The notes under the pieces were generated by a model. The model did not search any database and was not told where the DNA came from. It was given only the letters and a program-made list of their open reading frames with translations. Shown here one piece after another: positions 10,842 to 21,769 of a stretch of 64,000 nucleotides of DNA; positions within the stretch are counted from its first letter, which is position 1, and each line of letters starts with the position of its first letter. This DNA comes from Takakia lepidozioides (lineage: Eukaryota; Streptophyta; Takakiopsida; Takakiales; Takakiaceae), in the NCBI GenBank assembly GCA_030704615.1, contig CM060734.1, positions 44,286,042-44,350,041 on the forward strand. Reading direction: 5' to 3'. Made by a program: the position numbers and the translations under genes.

Positions 10842-12528
10842 TTGGTCGTGGATGGGATAATATCCGGAACTAATGTGTCGTTGTTGGTGGACACAGGAGC
10901 GTCGCACTCCTTCATGACACCGGCAACGGCACAAAAGCTGGGACTCCCGACAAGTGAGTGGGGGCCTCTATTGAGGTGCGTTCTGCCAAAGGAGAACCAC
11001 AGTTGGCGACAAGGTTGGCGTTTGATGTTCCTCTTCAACTGGGGAGTTGGGAGGGACGTGAGAACTTCACCATCTGCGAGATCGATGGGAGTAGATCTCA
11101 TTTGGGGATGACCTTTTGAGCAAATCCGGAGCGGTCATAGATGGCCGCAAGAGAGTAGTCACGCTGCCATGTGGGAATGGTGGCGAGGTCTTACGAGTGT
11201 CGGAAACGCCCAAATCCGGTGGGAGGGCGAATAATCCTTCTGTCAGCAAGGGAGTGGGCCGTGGAGGAGGCACACGAACCCCAGTTCTTGCTTACATTAG
11301 AGAAGTGAAGGGAGAAGGCGATGGGGAGCCGAGCCCAGATTGGATCAAGGGGATTTGGGGGAAATACCAGGATGTGATGCCGGAGGATTTACCAAGCGGC
11401 TTGCCACGCGAAGAGGAGTTGACCACAAGATTGAGGTGATACCGGGAACGGAACCGCCTGCCAGGCACCCTACCGGTTGAGCCACAGGGAGTTGGTCGAG
11501 CTGAAGACTCAGCTCAAGGATCTAATGTCAAAGGGGTACATCCGGCCGAGTAAGTCACCTTACGGAGCCCCGGTGCTATTCGCAGACAAGAAGGATGGGA
11601 CGCTGCGGATGTGTGTCGATTACAGGCTCTGAATAAGGTGACTATCAAAAACCGGTACCCTTTGCCAAGGATCGACGACCTCTTCGATCGGTTGGCAGGA
11701 GCGAAGTATTTCAGCCGGGATCGACTTGCGCTCCGCTATCATCAAATTCGGGTGGCGGAAGGAGATGAGGAGAAGACCGCGTGCAGGACAAGGTATGGTT
11801 CATATGAGTTCTTGGTGATGCCTTTTGGGCTCACCAATGCACCAGCGACATTTAGCACGCTGATGAACAACTTTTTTCAGGAGTGGTTGGATGACTTTGT
11901 GATCGTGTACATCGACGACATCTTGGTGTACTCGAAAAAACAAGGAGGAGCACCTGGAGCACCTCAAAAGGATGTTCCAAAAATTGCGAGAAGGGAAGCT
12001 GTATGCCAAAGCTTCAAAGTGCGAATTCGGGGTCACGAAAGTGGAGTTCTTGGGGCATGTGATTACACAGGATGGGATCAAAATGGATGACAGAAAGGTG
12101 AGGGCGATCTTGGACTGGGAGAGCCTCCAACGGTCCCGGGAGTGCGTTCCTTCCTAGGACTCGCCTCCTATTACCGAAAGTATGTGAGAAATTTTGCCAA
12201 GATCGCGGGGCCGCTGTCGGACCTTCTGTGTAAATCTAAAGTCTGGGCATGGAACACCTTTTGTGGCCAAGCTTTTGCTGAATTGAAGCAGCGGATGGCG
12301 GAAGCTCCAGTCTTGAAAATCCCGGAGTTCGATCGTCCGTTCGAGATACATACAGATGCGTCGGACTTCGCGATTGGGGGTGTACTGATGCAAGATGGAC
12401 GTCCAGTGGCTTACAAAAGTAAGAAACTGAATGAAGTGGAGCGATGGTGGCCGACTCACGAGAAAGAGATGAAGGCGGTGGTGCACTGTCTTGAGCTCTG
12501 GCGCCACTATGTGGTTCCAACCCAGTGA
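10842..12528 (+). pseudogene. Chromovirus protease, reverse transcriptase and RNase H, frame-broken
   Basis: The aspartic protease motif LLVDTGASHSFM lies in 10842-11111. The reverse transcriptase portion (about 11440-12100) includes [13 protein letters not shown] and the catalytic YIDDILVYS, then a frameshift near 11940-11975. RNase H (12142-12528) includes HTDASDFAIGGVL. At least three frame changes interrupt what should be one polyprotein. The enzyme copies element RNA into DNA; this copy cannot make an intact one. Confidence 0.8.
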
Positions 12529-14174
12529 AGGTGTTCACGGACAATATCACGGTGAAGTATTTTGCCACGCAGCCCAAGTTGTCCCCAAAACAACTTAGGT
12601 GGCAAGATACTTTGGCGGTGTTCGACGTGGATATCCAGTACAAAACGGGACGAGACAACGTGGTGGCCGATGCTTTAAGTAGAAAGCAGCAGCTCTTGTT
12701 GGTGTACAAGGGCGAGACGGCGCTCCAAAGGAAGATCCGGAAGGCTTGCCGGAAGGATGAGCTGGCAAAGTCCGTGATGCAGGACTTGAGAATGGGGGTT
12801 AAATCGCAGTTCCACTTGCAAAATGGGTTGCTCCGGTATAAGCAAAAGCGTCTCTACGTGCCGAAGGGAGGGATCAGAGATAGCCTCTTGAGAGAATGCC
12901 ATGATAGCCCGCTTGCGGGCCACGGCGGAGCCAAGCGCACTGCGGCACTCCTGAAGAAAGAGTATTTCTGGCCCAAACTGAGGGAGGAGGCAGAGGAGTA
13001 TGTCAAGACATGCACCACATGCCAACAAAACCGGAGCGAGTACAAAAAGCAAGCGGGGCTGTTACAACCCTTGCCGATTCCAGAGGGGACTTGGGAAAGC
13101 GTCTCGATGGATTTCATGACTGCTATGCCGCTATCAAAAGGATTCGATGCAATCATGGTGGTGGTGGATAGGTTCAGTAAAATGGGCCATTTCATCCCCA
13201 CCAAGGAGACGGCAACGGCGCAGGAGACAGGGCGACTTTACTTCACCCACGTCTTAAAGCATCATGGAGTCCCGAAGGATATTGTCTCGGATCGCGATCC
13301 AAAGTTTACGAGTAAAATTTGGAGGACACTTTGGAAGAAGATGGGGACGAGGCTGAAGATGAGCACCGCCTTCCGACCTACGACGGACGGCCAAACGGAA
13401 AGAGTGAATTCCGTAGTGAAGCAATTCTTGCGGAATTACGTGTCGGCAGACCAATCAGACTGGATGGAACACTTAGACGCGGCAGAGTTCTGTTATAATA
13501 ACACAGAACACTCCGCAACGGGAGTTTCCCCTTTCGTGTTGGTCTATGGAAAAGCACCTCTGGTGCCGACAAGTTGGGCCACCCAGGACGTTGAGGAACC
13601 GGCAGTAGCGGCGGTACTGGAAGAACGCGAGCGTTTGTTGAAGCTCGCAAAGTACAATATTGCCAAAGCTAGGAAACGGTATGAAAGGCAGGCGAATCGG
13701 AAGCGGAGGGAAGTGAAGTTTGAGGCAGGCACAGAGGTCTGGTTGAACATCAAGAATTTCCAACTACCTCTGGAAGTGAGTCCGAAGTTCGTACCTCCGT
13801 ATGCGGGAACCTTTCGCATTCGGAAGGTTATGAATGAGGATGTGTATGAATTGGAGCTGCCGGCAAACAGCAAGGTGCACCCAGTATTCCATGTCTCCCT
13901 TTTGAAGCCTTACTTCAAAGATGAAGCGCGTCCGAATCGGCATCAAGTGTTGCGTCCGCCACCTATGCTGTTGGATCATGAAAATGAACCTGAGTACGAG
14001 GTGGAGGCAATACTTAAGTCGAGGAGGTTCAGGAACCGAGAAACGGAGTATCTCGTCAAATGGAAGGGCTATCATCATGTGGAGGCATCTTGGGTGCGTG
14101 CCTCAGAAATGGGAAACGCATCCGAGGCGGTTGCAGCTTTCGAAGGGCGACCTCAAAAGCGGAAGAAGCGTTGA
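12525..14174 (+). CDS. Chromovirus integrase with chromodomain
   Basis: This open frame of 549 residues is the best-preserved part of the element. It starts inside RNase H (DNVVADALSR near residue 45). The integrase zinc-binding domain (HDSPLAGHGGAKR ... CTTCQQNRS) follows, then the catalytic core with D-D-E residues (SMDFMTAMP, VSDRDPKF, and the E in TDGQTERVN). The C-terminus carries a chromodomain (EYLVKWKGYHHVEASW, about residues 510-530), which in chromoviruses steers integration toward certain chromatin. Because it is the downstream part of the pol polyprotein, the ATG at 12525 is only the first in frame and not a true start. Confidence 0.9.
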   Translation: MKVFTDNITVKYFATQPKLSPKQLRWQDTLAVFDVDIQYKTGRDNVVADALSRKQQLLLVYKGETALQRKIRKACRKDELAKSVMQDLRMGVKSQFHLQNGLLRYKQKRLYVPKGGIRDSLLRECHDSPLAGHGGAKRTAALLKKEYFWPKLREEAEEYVKTCTTCQQNRSEYKKQAGLLQPLPIPEGTWESVSMDFMTAMPLSKGFDAIMVVVDRFSKMGHFIPTKETATAQETGRLYFTHVLKHHGVPKDIVSDRDPKFTSKIWRTLWKKMGTRLKMSTAFRPTTDGQTERVNSVVKQFLRNYVSADQSDWMEHLDAAEFCYNNTEHSATGVSPFVLVYGKAPLVPTSWATQDVEEPAVAAVLEERERLLKLAKYNIAKARKRYERQANRKRREVKFEAGTEVWLNIKNFQLPLEVSPKFVPPYAGTFRIRKVMNEDVYELELPANSKVHPVFHVSLLKPYFKDEARPNRHQVLRPPPMLLDHENEPEYEVEAILKSRRFRNRETEYLVKWKGYHHVEASWVRASEMGNASEAVAAFEGRPQKRKKR

Positions 14175-14208
14175 TGGGGACATCAACCTTGGAGCGTGGG
14201 GGAGGAAA

Positions 14209-15617
14209 TGCATGCTTAGCCCGGCTTAGCTAGCTTAGGGATCCGATTACAAAAACTTGTATTGTACAAAAATTTGTTATAAAGGAAATGGGTTCCAAAT
14301 GTTGTGCGTCCTATTTTGTTTGGAATGGTGATGCATGATATGGTTGGCTAGTGTGTAGAATGCATGCTAGCTTATAAAAGTGGGAGAGGTAAATTGGGTT
14401 AATCGTGTGTTTGTGTAGTGCCAAAATCGGGTGACCCCCATCCGAGGGGCAAGAAACTTGCGCCTTCTTTGGGAGTTCACGTGCTAGTGCGCACCTGGCG
14501 CGTGCGCGTACTATAACTGCGCTACCGAGGGGGTTGCCTTGTAGTGCGGGCTAACGCGGAAGCCACGTGCTTCCGTTCACGTACTATAATTGTGTAGCCT
14601 CGGGACGAAGTCGTAGTGCGGCTTTGGCGTGTTCCCGTACCTCAGGCCAGCATTCCAAGGCAGACCCAATTGTAGTGATTGGGGCGCACGGTTGGTTCAA
14701 AGTTATCTTCCTAGTCAAAGAGGGTTCCAGGTGAACCCTTGCTCAAGGTAATGCCAAAAGCGGCATCATGAGCGGTCGCAAGCATTGTTGTTGCAGTAAG
14801 GCGATTCGATCCTCAAGGAGGATCGTTCCTTGGCCTTGAAGTAGGCCAAGAAGAGTGCACTGGGAGGAGCTGGAGAGGCTCCACCCTTGGCCGGGACTTG
14901 GAGGAAGTCGGCCGAACTAGCTAGTGGAGAGTAGAGTCAAGTGTGGGGTTTGGTTCTTTGCCATGGGACGCCATGGTGCGGAAACAAACTCCTTGATGTG
15001 GGACGCCACAACTTGGATGTTCGTTTCTACAAAATGGACAAGTCGATGAGGACATCGACTCCCTGTTGGTAGGGGTGTGTGTCGCGGCCCTTTGCCTTGA
15101 GGGCAGGGGGGTCGGGACATATGAGGGGCTGCCCCTGTGGTGGGGGCAGTGGCAGCAATAGGTATGGGGGGCTGAAGCACCCTTGAGTGCCCAAGGCACT
15201 CAAGGAGGCGGAGGCGCTCACTAGGTGGAGCCCCGCACACCGGGTTGCGGTGGGGGTGGCTCCACAAGGGGTGGTGGTAGCTTAGCGGGACTTAGGGGGG
15301 TGGCATATGACTCACCATGGGGGCGGAGACCTCGTGGTGGGAGTCGTGGGGAGTCTTGGGACTCATCACGGTCCATAGGGGCCGTGGTGAGCGGGCCAAG
15401 ACTCACCGCGACTCATCACCGGGAGTCGAGGGTTTTCGTGGTGGTTCGCCATAAAATGGCATGGCTGGTTGTGGAACCCCCGCGGACAGCTACAGAAGTA
15501 TATATAGGGAGTAGTAACCCCGAGAACGGTGCAAGCCCGTTGGTGACTAAAAACTAGTGAGTAAGCGAGCGAGCCGGAAAGCGACCAAAGAGTGGGGAGC
15601 TGTTCCGGACTGCCATC
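14209..15617 (+). repeat. Chromovirus 3' LTR
   Basis: The LTR begins after a purine tract (GCGTGGGGGAGG) with TG at about 14209. It ends near GAGCTGTTCCGGACTG at about 15612, the point where it stops matching the 5' LTR. A TATA-like stretch lies near 15499. Its length of about 1.4 kb is an estimate, because the 5' LTR is mostly hidden in the gap. Confidence 0.6.
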
Positions 15618-15770
15618 TACCAAAGGGAATTCTCCTAGTCCCAATTAGGTGGAGGGTTTAGAGGGAAGCGAAGGGGGACCGTTATGTCCCGGTGAGCAGC
15701 CGAAGCTCCAAGTTGGCTCGGGCGGCCAGGCTGGGAGTCAGGCGCGCGCATCAAAGCGAGTAACTATGAC
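15618..15770. other. Unassigned junction between two retrotransposons
   Basis: A GC-rich stretch between the chromovirus 3' LTR and the truncated RNase H of the minus-strand gypsy element. The integrase and 3' LTR expected for the latter are missing here, so this marks a truncation or nested insertion point. No coding similarity was seen. Confidence 0.5.
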
Positions 15771-17080
15771 TTGAAGGGGAGCTTACCGAAGTGAGGTGCG
15801 CGACACGGCCAGGCTTGTAAACAATTTCGAATTCAAACTCGTGCAAGATTATTAACCACCTTGCTATCCTTCCACTTATCAAAGGTTTGTTCACCAGATA
15901 TATCAGAGCCTGGTGATCCACATAAAACATAAACTTTCTTCCCAATAGGTAATGCCTGAATTTCTTGACTGCATAAATCATTGCCAGTGCTTCTCTTTCA
16001 GTTGTGCTATAGTTCCTTTCAACACTGTTCATCAACCTGCTAGCATAGTACACATGTGAATCTATATTTCCTGTAACATTTTGGGCTAACACTGCTCCCA
16101 ACGCTTCTCCTGAGGCATCACAGTGAACATAAAATACTACATGTCAGTGTGGGTTAATCAGCACAGGTGTAGTTATTACTGACAATGTAAGTTCCTCAAA
16201 AGCCTGTTGACATTCAGCTGTCCATGCAAACACTGCATCTTTCTTCAGAAGCTTGCTCAATGGTGCTGCTATCTGTGCATACCGTCTGACAAATCTTCTG
16301 TAATAACTAGTTTGGCCAAGGAATCTCCTTAGACTCTTAACATTTATTGGTGGTGGAGAGGCTTTAATGGCCTCTGTCTTTCTGGGATCCATAAGAAGTC
16401 CCCTCTTACACACAATGTGTCCCAAAAGCATCCCTGAGTTCACACAGAAAGTACACTTCTCTGGATTCAGGCCCAGACCTCTCATCCTGCATCTGGCCAA
16501 ACATAACTCCAATTTATGCAACTGCTCATTCTTAGAGCTGTACACACTGAAATCATCCAAGAACACCTGCATGAAATCATCCAGATACTCATGAAAAGAT
16601 TCATTTATCACTCTCTGAAAGGTTGCTGGTGCATTACAAAGTCCAAAAGGCATTACTTTGTATGCATAAGCACCCCAGTCTGTGATGAAAGCTGTCTTTC
16701 CCTGGTCTTCTTCTGCCACTTGCACTTGATTATAACCACTGAAGCCATCCATGAATGAATACATCTCATGGCCTGCCACAGTGTCCAATACCGCTTCTGT
16801 GAATGGCAAAGGGAAATGATCTTTCTTCGTGCAAGCATTCAACTTCTTATAGTTCACACAAACTCTCAGTTTACCATTCTTCTTGGGAACTATCACAATG
16901 GGTGACAACCAAGTTGTATACTCTATCGGGTATATAAACTTAGCCTCAGCCAACTTCTTGATCTCTTCTCCAACCTTCTGTGCATAGTTGGGATTCATTC
17001 TGTACCTTGCCTGTTTGATTTGTACTGACCCTGGTTCCAGTTCAATCTTATGCTGACAGATCTCAGGTGGTATCCCTTTT
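15751..17080 (-). pseudogene. Gypsy reverse transcriptase and RNase H
   Basis: The 284-residue frame 16998-16144 begins close to NPNYAQKVGEEIKKL and contains VMPFGLCNAPATFQRV and the catalytic FLDDFSVYS, plus the thumb segment FLGQTSYYRRFVRRYA. The adjoining frame 16101-15751 carries RNase H (NYSTTEREALAMIYAVKKFRH and FYVDHQALIYLV) and ends in KPGRVAHLTS, where a full element would continue into integrase. A frame break near 16140 separates the two. It reverse-transcribes the element RNA in family terms, but it is broken here. Confidence 0.85.
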
Positions 17081-17287
17081 AGATCCTCGTAGCTCCAACA
17101 AATATATCTCTGTATTTGATGAACAAACTCTTAGCTTCCTCAAAGAATTCGGGCTCCAAATCAGTCCCTACCTTCACCATCCTCGGTTCCTCTTCAGTTC
17201 CCACATTCACTTCTCTCACCTGCTCATCAGCTGTGATTGTCCAACCAGTCACCACTTCATCTTGTAAACTCACAGTGGCTGATTCCT

Positions 17288-17983
17288 CTATGATTTCCAT
17301 TTCTCCCTCTCTTTCTTCATAGAAATGTGGTGGGTAACTGCTTGTTTCACCCTCAATTGGTGACCCAACAATAAGGAGTAAGCTTCCATGACTTCATCCA
17401 TTTTCAACACAGTTACTGTGATCATAAAGATCATCTTTTGAATCTGTATCTTAACTCCTCTTATCAATCCCAATGGCTGTACACTTCTTTGATCTACCAT
17501 TGTTACTATAAATGGGGCTGGTTTCATGTTACTTAGACCAAGCTTCTGCCTTAATTGGTCTGTCATGATATTCACTCCAGAGCCTCCATCTATCAGTACA
17601 TCAGTTAGTTCTGTGCTTCCAATTCTCAATTGGATTACTGGCATAGAATCATCAAAGTCCATGACTGTTTCTCGCCCTTCCGGCTTCACATTATAACTGG
17701 TCACCTTGCTGTTCAGGTCTGTGTTCCCTGTCATATGGGCAATTCGATTGATTGCTTGATACAGCCTGTGTCTACAATATGGCACCACAGCCAATAGCTG
17801 TCCAATGGTAATCTCCGCTTTGGACTGGCATATTACTTCAGCCAAAGTCCCTTCATTACTTTGCATTTCTGCAGCTTCTTTCTTCCCTTCATCCTCACTC
17901 ACTTCCTCTTCTCTTTCAGAATCAGAGGAATCTGCCCTAGGAATATCAATATTCTTCTGCATTTCCCTTATGGTATCTGCCAC
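17288..17983 (-). pseudogene. Gypsy aspartic protease region
   Basis: A 231-residue frame with VLIDGGSGVNIMTDQL, the D-[GST]-G-[SA]-G protease motif in its Tat/Athila-type form. The upstream part is acidic (ADSSDSEREEEVSEDEG). Retroelement proteases cut the gag-pol polyprotein. The frame ends at 17288; the reverse transcriptase continues in another frame further left. Confidence 0.75.
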
Positions 17984-18591
17984 TTCCTTGTGCAGTTCCT
18001 TCTCATCTCTCCAAGCCTATCATCTTCAGGCACATCACTGCCATCTTCATTATCATCAAATTCCTTATCTACTGGAGGTATTATTTTGGCTTTGCTTCTG
18101 GTTACTATCATTGTACTTACTTCTGGTACAACACATGGCCTAACCATGTGAGCTGCCACCACTGGCCCCTCATTCACAGGAGCTCTCATCTCATTCTGGT
18201 GTCTGATCCAGAATGGACAGGCTGCCTTGCGATGTCCTGCCTGATTACAATAGTAACACAGTTCTTCCCCATTATGTCCTCGCCCTTGGTCTGTTCTGGG
18301 AATGTTTCTGTAATCCTGATTCCCTGGCTGGTAATTCCCCCTTGGATTACCCTGAGAGTTGCCTCTGGAATTTCCTTGGTAATTCCCTCTTGGATTACCT
18401 CTCCCTTCCATGCCATTGTTATAACCACCAGGCCTACCATAGTGGTCCTGATCACTGTTTCTTCTTGGCTGGGGCTGCACTTGATGCACCCTTACTTGCC
18501 TAGGTTCTCTAGCTGCTGTCCTTCTGTTGTAGTAACAATTCTCAGTAGAATAGTTATCCATTTTACAGATAGTATAGTGTTTCTTCTTCAT
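17968..18591 (-). pseudogene. Gypsy nucleocapsid with CCHC knuckle
   Basis: The 207-residue frame has a Gly/Asn/Arg-rich stretch with repeated PRGNYQGN-like units, then ELCYYCNQAGHRKAACPFW, a CCHC zinc knuckle that binds element RNA. It follows gag directly in another frame, which suggests a frameshift or ribosomal-frameshift arrangement. Confidence 0.8.
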
Positions 18592-18616
18592 GTGGCATTC
18601 AGTGGTGGTATGGCCT

Positions 18617-19312
18617 TCATTTTGGCACTTTGCACACCAAACACCCTTCCTCCAATGTGTTGCAGCCTTTCTTCAAGATTTCTTCTAATCTTTTCTCATA
18701 GTTATCCCTCTTCAACTTTTCCTTCCTCTTACTCTTCCTTTTCAGCTCTTGCTCTTTTTCCTCATCTGACTCATCCTCAGAGTCATCATCATCCCTTTTC
18801 TCTCTCCTAAGCATTCCCAATTGCTCAATTCTGTTCGCTGTTTCAAATGCCTCCTCCACTGTATTATGGGGTAACATATCCACTTTCTTTTGCAACTCTG
18901 GTCTTAGTCCACTCACAAACCAAGTCTTCTGTAAACCTGGTGCTGGTACAGCAGCCAGCTTTTTCATCATCAATTTCATCTTTTCCATATACTCCTTAAC
19001 AGTTTCATGCTTCTTTTGCTTTAACTGTTGTAAACTTCCATACACTTCATCCTCAGTTTTACTTGTCCTGAACCTATTTCGGAACGCTGTATTCAAGCCA
19101 TTCCAGGTTAGGAAATGATTATCAGGGAATCTTGCATACCATTCACTTGCTTTCTTTATAAGTGAACAAGGAAACAGTCTCATCTTGGCATCATCGCCAT
19201 TCTCATTGTTCACAATACACATGTGCTCAAATTGGCTAATGTGTACATCAAGATCCCCTTTTCCTGAATATATTGGAAAATGTGGTTTTGCCCGTGTTGG
19301 TTGTAACGCCAT
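18617..19312 (-). CDS. Gypsy gag capsid domain
   Basis: An intact 231-residue frame matching the retrotransposon gag family. FPIYSGKGDLDVHISQFE is near the start, then KKASEWYARFPDNHFLTWNG and AFRNRFRTSKTEDEVYGSL. The C-terminal part is a highly charged Lys/Glu segment. The capsid protein forms the virus-like particle of the element. It lies between the Gly/Ser-rich extension and the nucleocapsid. Confidence 0.85.
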   Translation of the reverse strand: MALQPTRAKPHFPIYSGKGDLDVHISQFEHMCIVNNENGDDAKMRLFPCSLIKKASEWYARFPDNHFLTWNGLNTAFRNRFRTSKTEDEVYGSLQQLKQKKHETVKEYMEKMKLMMKKLAAVPAPGLQKTWFVSGLRPELQKKVDMLPHNTVEEAFETANRIEQLGMLRREKRDDDDSEDESDEEKEQELKRKSKRKEKLKRDNYEKRLEEILKKGCNTLEEGCLVCKVPK

Positions 19313-20128
19313 CTATGGCCCTACCTTCTGCCCACTGACAGATGTTGGCCCCCTTGCTGGTGCTGGTCCTTGAGGACCTGTTGTAGTTGTGGTGGATCTT
19401 CCACCAAGTGCTGGCCCTTGAGCACTCCCTGCTACTGGCCCCACTATATCCACAGTATTCCCAGCTCCAGTTGCACTACTTCCCACACTCCCTGTCCTCC
19501 CAGAGCCAGATCCAGGCTGCCCGCCTGATCCCCCTGAGCCGACACCTTCGTTGGCCTGTGATCCAAGTGCTCCACTTGATCCAGGTCCAACGGGTTGGGA
19601 TATCCTGGTTGTAGTCTCAACCTCAGCTGTTGGGTCTACTTCTTCAAACTCTTCCTCTTCCAATTTCTTCTCTCTGTTTTCATCCTCCAAGTTCTGCCCT
19701 TGGGTTTCTTCTTCACTCATGTAACTCAACTGCAATGGTGTTGGAGAGTCTGAACTCTCCGTTGGCTCTGCCACATCCTCTCCTCCTTCCTCGTCTTCCG
19801 TCTCAGAAACTGGAGTTCCTGCTTTTGGTGTTCCATGCCAACTCTTATCAAAGATTTCTGTCAAATCTTTTATCCAGGGATGTACCTTAGATCTTTCACC
19901 TCGTGGTTGATCTTCTTCCTGTACCAATTCCCTTAATCTTTCTTGCAAAGAAAAAGAAGGAGTGGCATCCAACTCTAGTTCTTCCGGTATGGGTGATGTA
20001 CTCTCTGATCTTAATGGTGTGAGAGGTCCAGATGATTCCCCTATGTCTATTCCTCTCTCCCAAAGATATGGATAATTAGCTTTCAGATAACTTTCTCTTT
20101 TTGTGGAGTCTAGCTGCTCTTTCATCAC
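19313..20128 (-). CDS. Acidic, Gly/Ser-rich gag extension
   Basis: An open frame of 271 residues just upstream of gag on the same strand and directly abutting it. The N-terminal half is acidic (SETEDEEGGEDVAEP, EEEEFEEVDP); the C-terminal half is Gly/Ser/Thr-rich (GSGGSGGQPGSGSGRTGS, then GPAPARGPT). It is probably part of gag read with or without a stop between them. No known domain was recognised. Confidence 0.6.
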   Translation of the reverse strand: MMKEQLDSTKRESYLKANYPYLWERGIDIGESSGPLTPLRSESTSPIPEELELDATPSFSLQERLRELVQEEDQPRGERSKVHPWIKDLTEIFDKSWHGTPKAGTPVSETEDEEGGEDVAEPTESSDSPTPLQLSYMSEEETQGQNLEDENREKKLEEEEFEEVDPTAEVETTTRISQPVGPGSSGALGSQANEGVGSGGSGGQPGSGSGRTGSVGSSATGAGNTVDIVGPVAGSAQGPALGGRSTTTTTGPQGPAPARGPTSVSGQKVGP

Positions 20129-20152
20129 TCATGTCCCATGTCTTTCATTTCT

Positions 20153-20848
20153 TTAATGTGGCAATAACCAAAACTCTCTTCTGTAGTATCTCTCGTATAT
20201 GCCTGGGTTTCTTTCAAGCTTCAATGCACCTTTGGCTATACTAGAAGTCTCCGTTACCATATAACCATATGGCAAACAAGTCTGGAAAGCTGTTCTTGGT
20301 GTGAGTTTGATCCACAAAATATCCTTTGGAATCCAATTCTTTACCAGAACAAGCTCCTCATGCATATGAGTATAAACATTCACCTTCCTTTCCTCCCAGC
20401 CTTCAAACTCTGCTCGCTTAATGGATAGCAATGCTATCACATAAACCAGTGTTGGTAACCAACGTGCTCTTCCTCTACAGGCCACCTGATAAATCTTTAT
20501 CACTCCTTTCTCCAGACCCCACTCAGGGTCAGCATCATGCACTCTCTTAAGAATGTTTTATTTACAACCGTCTGGCAATTCCAAGAACCTCTGAAAGAAT
20601 TGTTTGGACAATCTTTCCTTCTCAGTTTCACAAGGAATTTGATTCACATCAAATTCTTTAATTCTCCAACCACCATGATCCCACCAGATGCCTGTCACAT
20701 CTGGTTGTTCATGACTTAGTTCCCCAGTATGGTCGCCAAATGTCGAGCGGCTTTTACTCACCCATCCCTTCGCTATCCGAGGTGGAAACTCCAAGATAGA
20801 AGAGTTGGATATCTCTAAGCACTCAGCCCACTCAGAACAATCAGTCAT
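20153..20848 (-). pseudogene. Unidentified frames upstream of gag
   Basis: Two consecutive minus-strand frames, 20848-20558 (WWDHGGWRIKEFDVNQIP) and 20542-20153 (GWEERKVNVYTHMHEEL), appear to be one protein split by a frame break near 20550. They share the composition and strand of the gypsy element and abut the gag extension. The protein is not recognised. It may be an extra N-terminal gag domain or a captured gene. Confidence 0.45.
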
Positions 20849-20859
20849 GACCTGCAGCT

Positions 20860-21355
20860 AGTGAATCATGGTTGTGCTTCCTATTTGCATTCCTTCTTGC
20901 CTTCATGTTATCAATTTACCTTACCGTGTATACTGAAGCATCAGATTGCTTCAGTATCTACTAAGTTCCAGTTAATCATGCATTCATTCCACAGCTTCAC
21001 TCATGTCTCTCTACACAGTGTGGTTGTATCGAATAAGTATCAGATTATGATTTATCAGGTATCAGGCCAATATTATGGTGACTCTAATATGCCCTACAGT
21101 ATCACTACAGCTTTGCATGTAACAAGCATCTACTGTTCATATTTCCTCCTTCTCCGTGCTCTCGTTCTTGCTCTCCGCCTGATCTCCTCTCATGCATGCC
21201 CCAGAAGCGCTCCCCGTGAAGTGATCCCCTTCCCGTTGCCGCTCTCCTAATCTACCCGCAAGCTGTTCTAACCACCTAACTAACTAACCGTCACCCCTGA
21301 AATAACACGTTCCCTCTGCAGATATCGTTCCATCACAGTTGTTCCCTGTCAATGA
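20860..21355. other. Non-coding, possible 5' LTR remnant
   Basis: AT-rich sequence upstream of the minus-strand gypsy element, where its 5' LTR and leader should be. No matching 3' LTR exists in the window, so the LTR cannot be delimited. Confidence 0.35.
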
Positions 21356-21364
21356 TAACTGTTC

Positions 21365-21605
21365 CCCATGTACTGTGACAGACTGTGTCAAGCTGTGCCG
21401 AGCTGTGACTGGCTGTGTAAAGTTGTGCCGGGCTGTGACTGGCTGTGCAAAGCTGTGGCGGACTGTGTAAAGCTGTGTCGGGCTGTGATTGGCTGTGCAA
21501 AGCTGTGGCGGGCTGTGATTGGCTGTGTAAAGCTGTGTCGGGTTGTGTAAAGCTGTGCGAAGCTGTGTCGGGCTGTGACTGGCTGTGTCAGGCTGTGTAA
21601 CCCCC
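21365..21605. repeat. Tandem repeat of GGCTGTG/AAGCTGTG units
   Basis: Short degenerate units such as GGCTGTGACTGGCTGTG and TAAAGCTGTGTCGGGCTGTG repeat about 15 times over 240 bp, with 15- and 30-bp periodicities. The open frames over it are simple by-products of the repeat. Confidence 0.85.
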
Positions 21606-21769
21606 CTAAAGCTTGTTGCTGCCACCCCTAAGGCTCCTGTTGGTCTCAGTCTGCGCAAAAATTAAGGGTACCCCACAGAACCCGTAAAAGCGTCTAAGTC
21701 CCAAACATCCCTCTAACAACCCCAGTTGTGCTTGTATTTTGATATGAAAATAGCCTACACACAGCATCT

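Larger units (their letters stand above)
9621..15617 (+). mobile_element. Ty3/gypsy chromovirus, degenerate
   Basis: A long-terminal-repeat retrotransposon with gag, protease, reverse transcriptase, RNase H, integrase and a C-terminal chromodomain, in that order. The 5' LTR remnant (9621-9878) matches the end of the 3' LTR (about 15385-15612), including the TATA-like stretch and GAGCTGTTCCGGACTG. The chromodomain after the integrase places it in the chromovirus clade. Small divergence between the LTRs and several frameshifts in gag and pol suggest an inactivated copy of moderate age. It may be inserted in the MULE array on its left and abuts the second gypsy element on its right. Confidence 0.85.
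15751..20848 (-). mobile_element. Second Ty3/gypsy element, no chromodomain, 3'-truncated
   Basis: Read from right to left: two unidentified reading frames (20848-20153), an acidic and Gly/Ser-rich gag extension (20128-19313), gag (19312-18617), CCHC knuckle (18591-17968), protease (17983-17288), reverse transcriptase (16998-16144) and RNase H (16101-15751). Integrase and 3' LTR are absent. The catalytic FLDDFSVYS box resembles the non-chromovirus (Tat/Athila-like) branch. The sequence is AT-richer than the neighbouring chromovirus, so the two elements are unrelated insertions. LTRs were not identified. Confidence 0.8.

Noticed and set aside
21284-21658. A 124-residue Thr/Gln/His-rich protein on the minus strand
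   Set aside because: It is a direct translation of the GGCTGTG tandem repeat.
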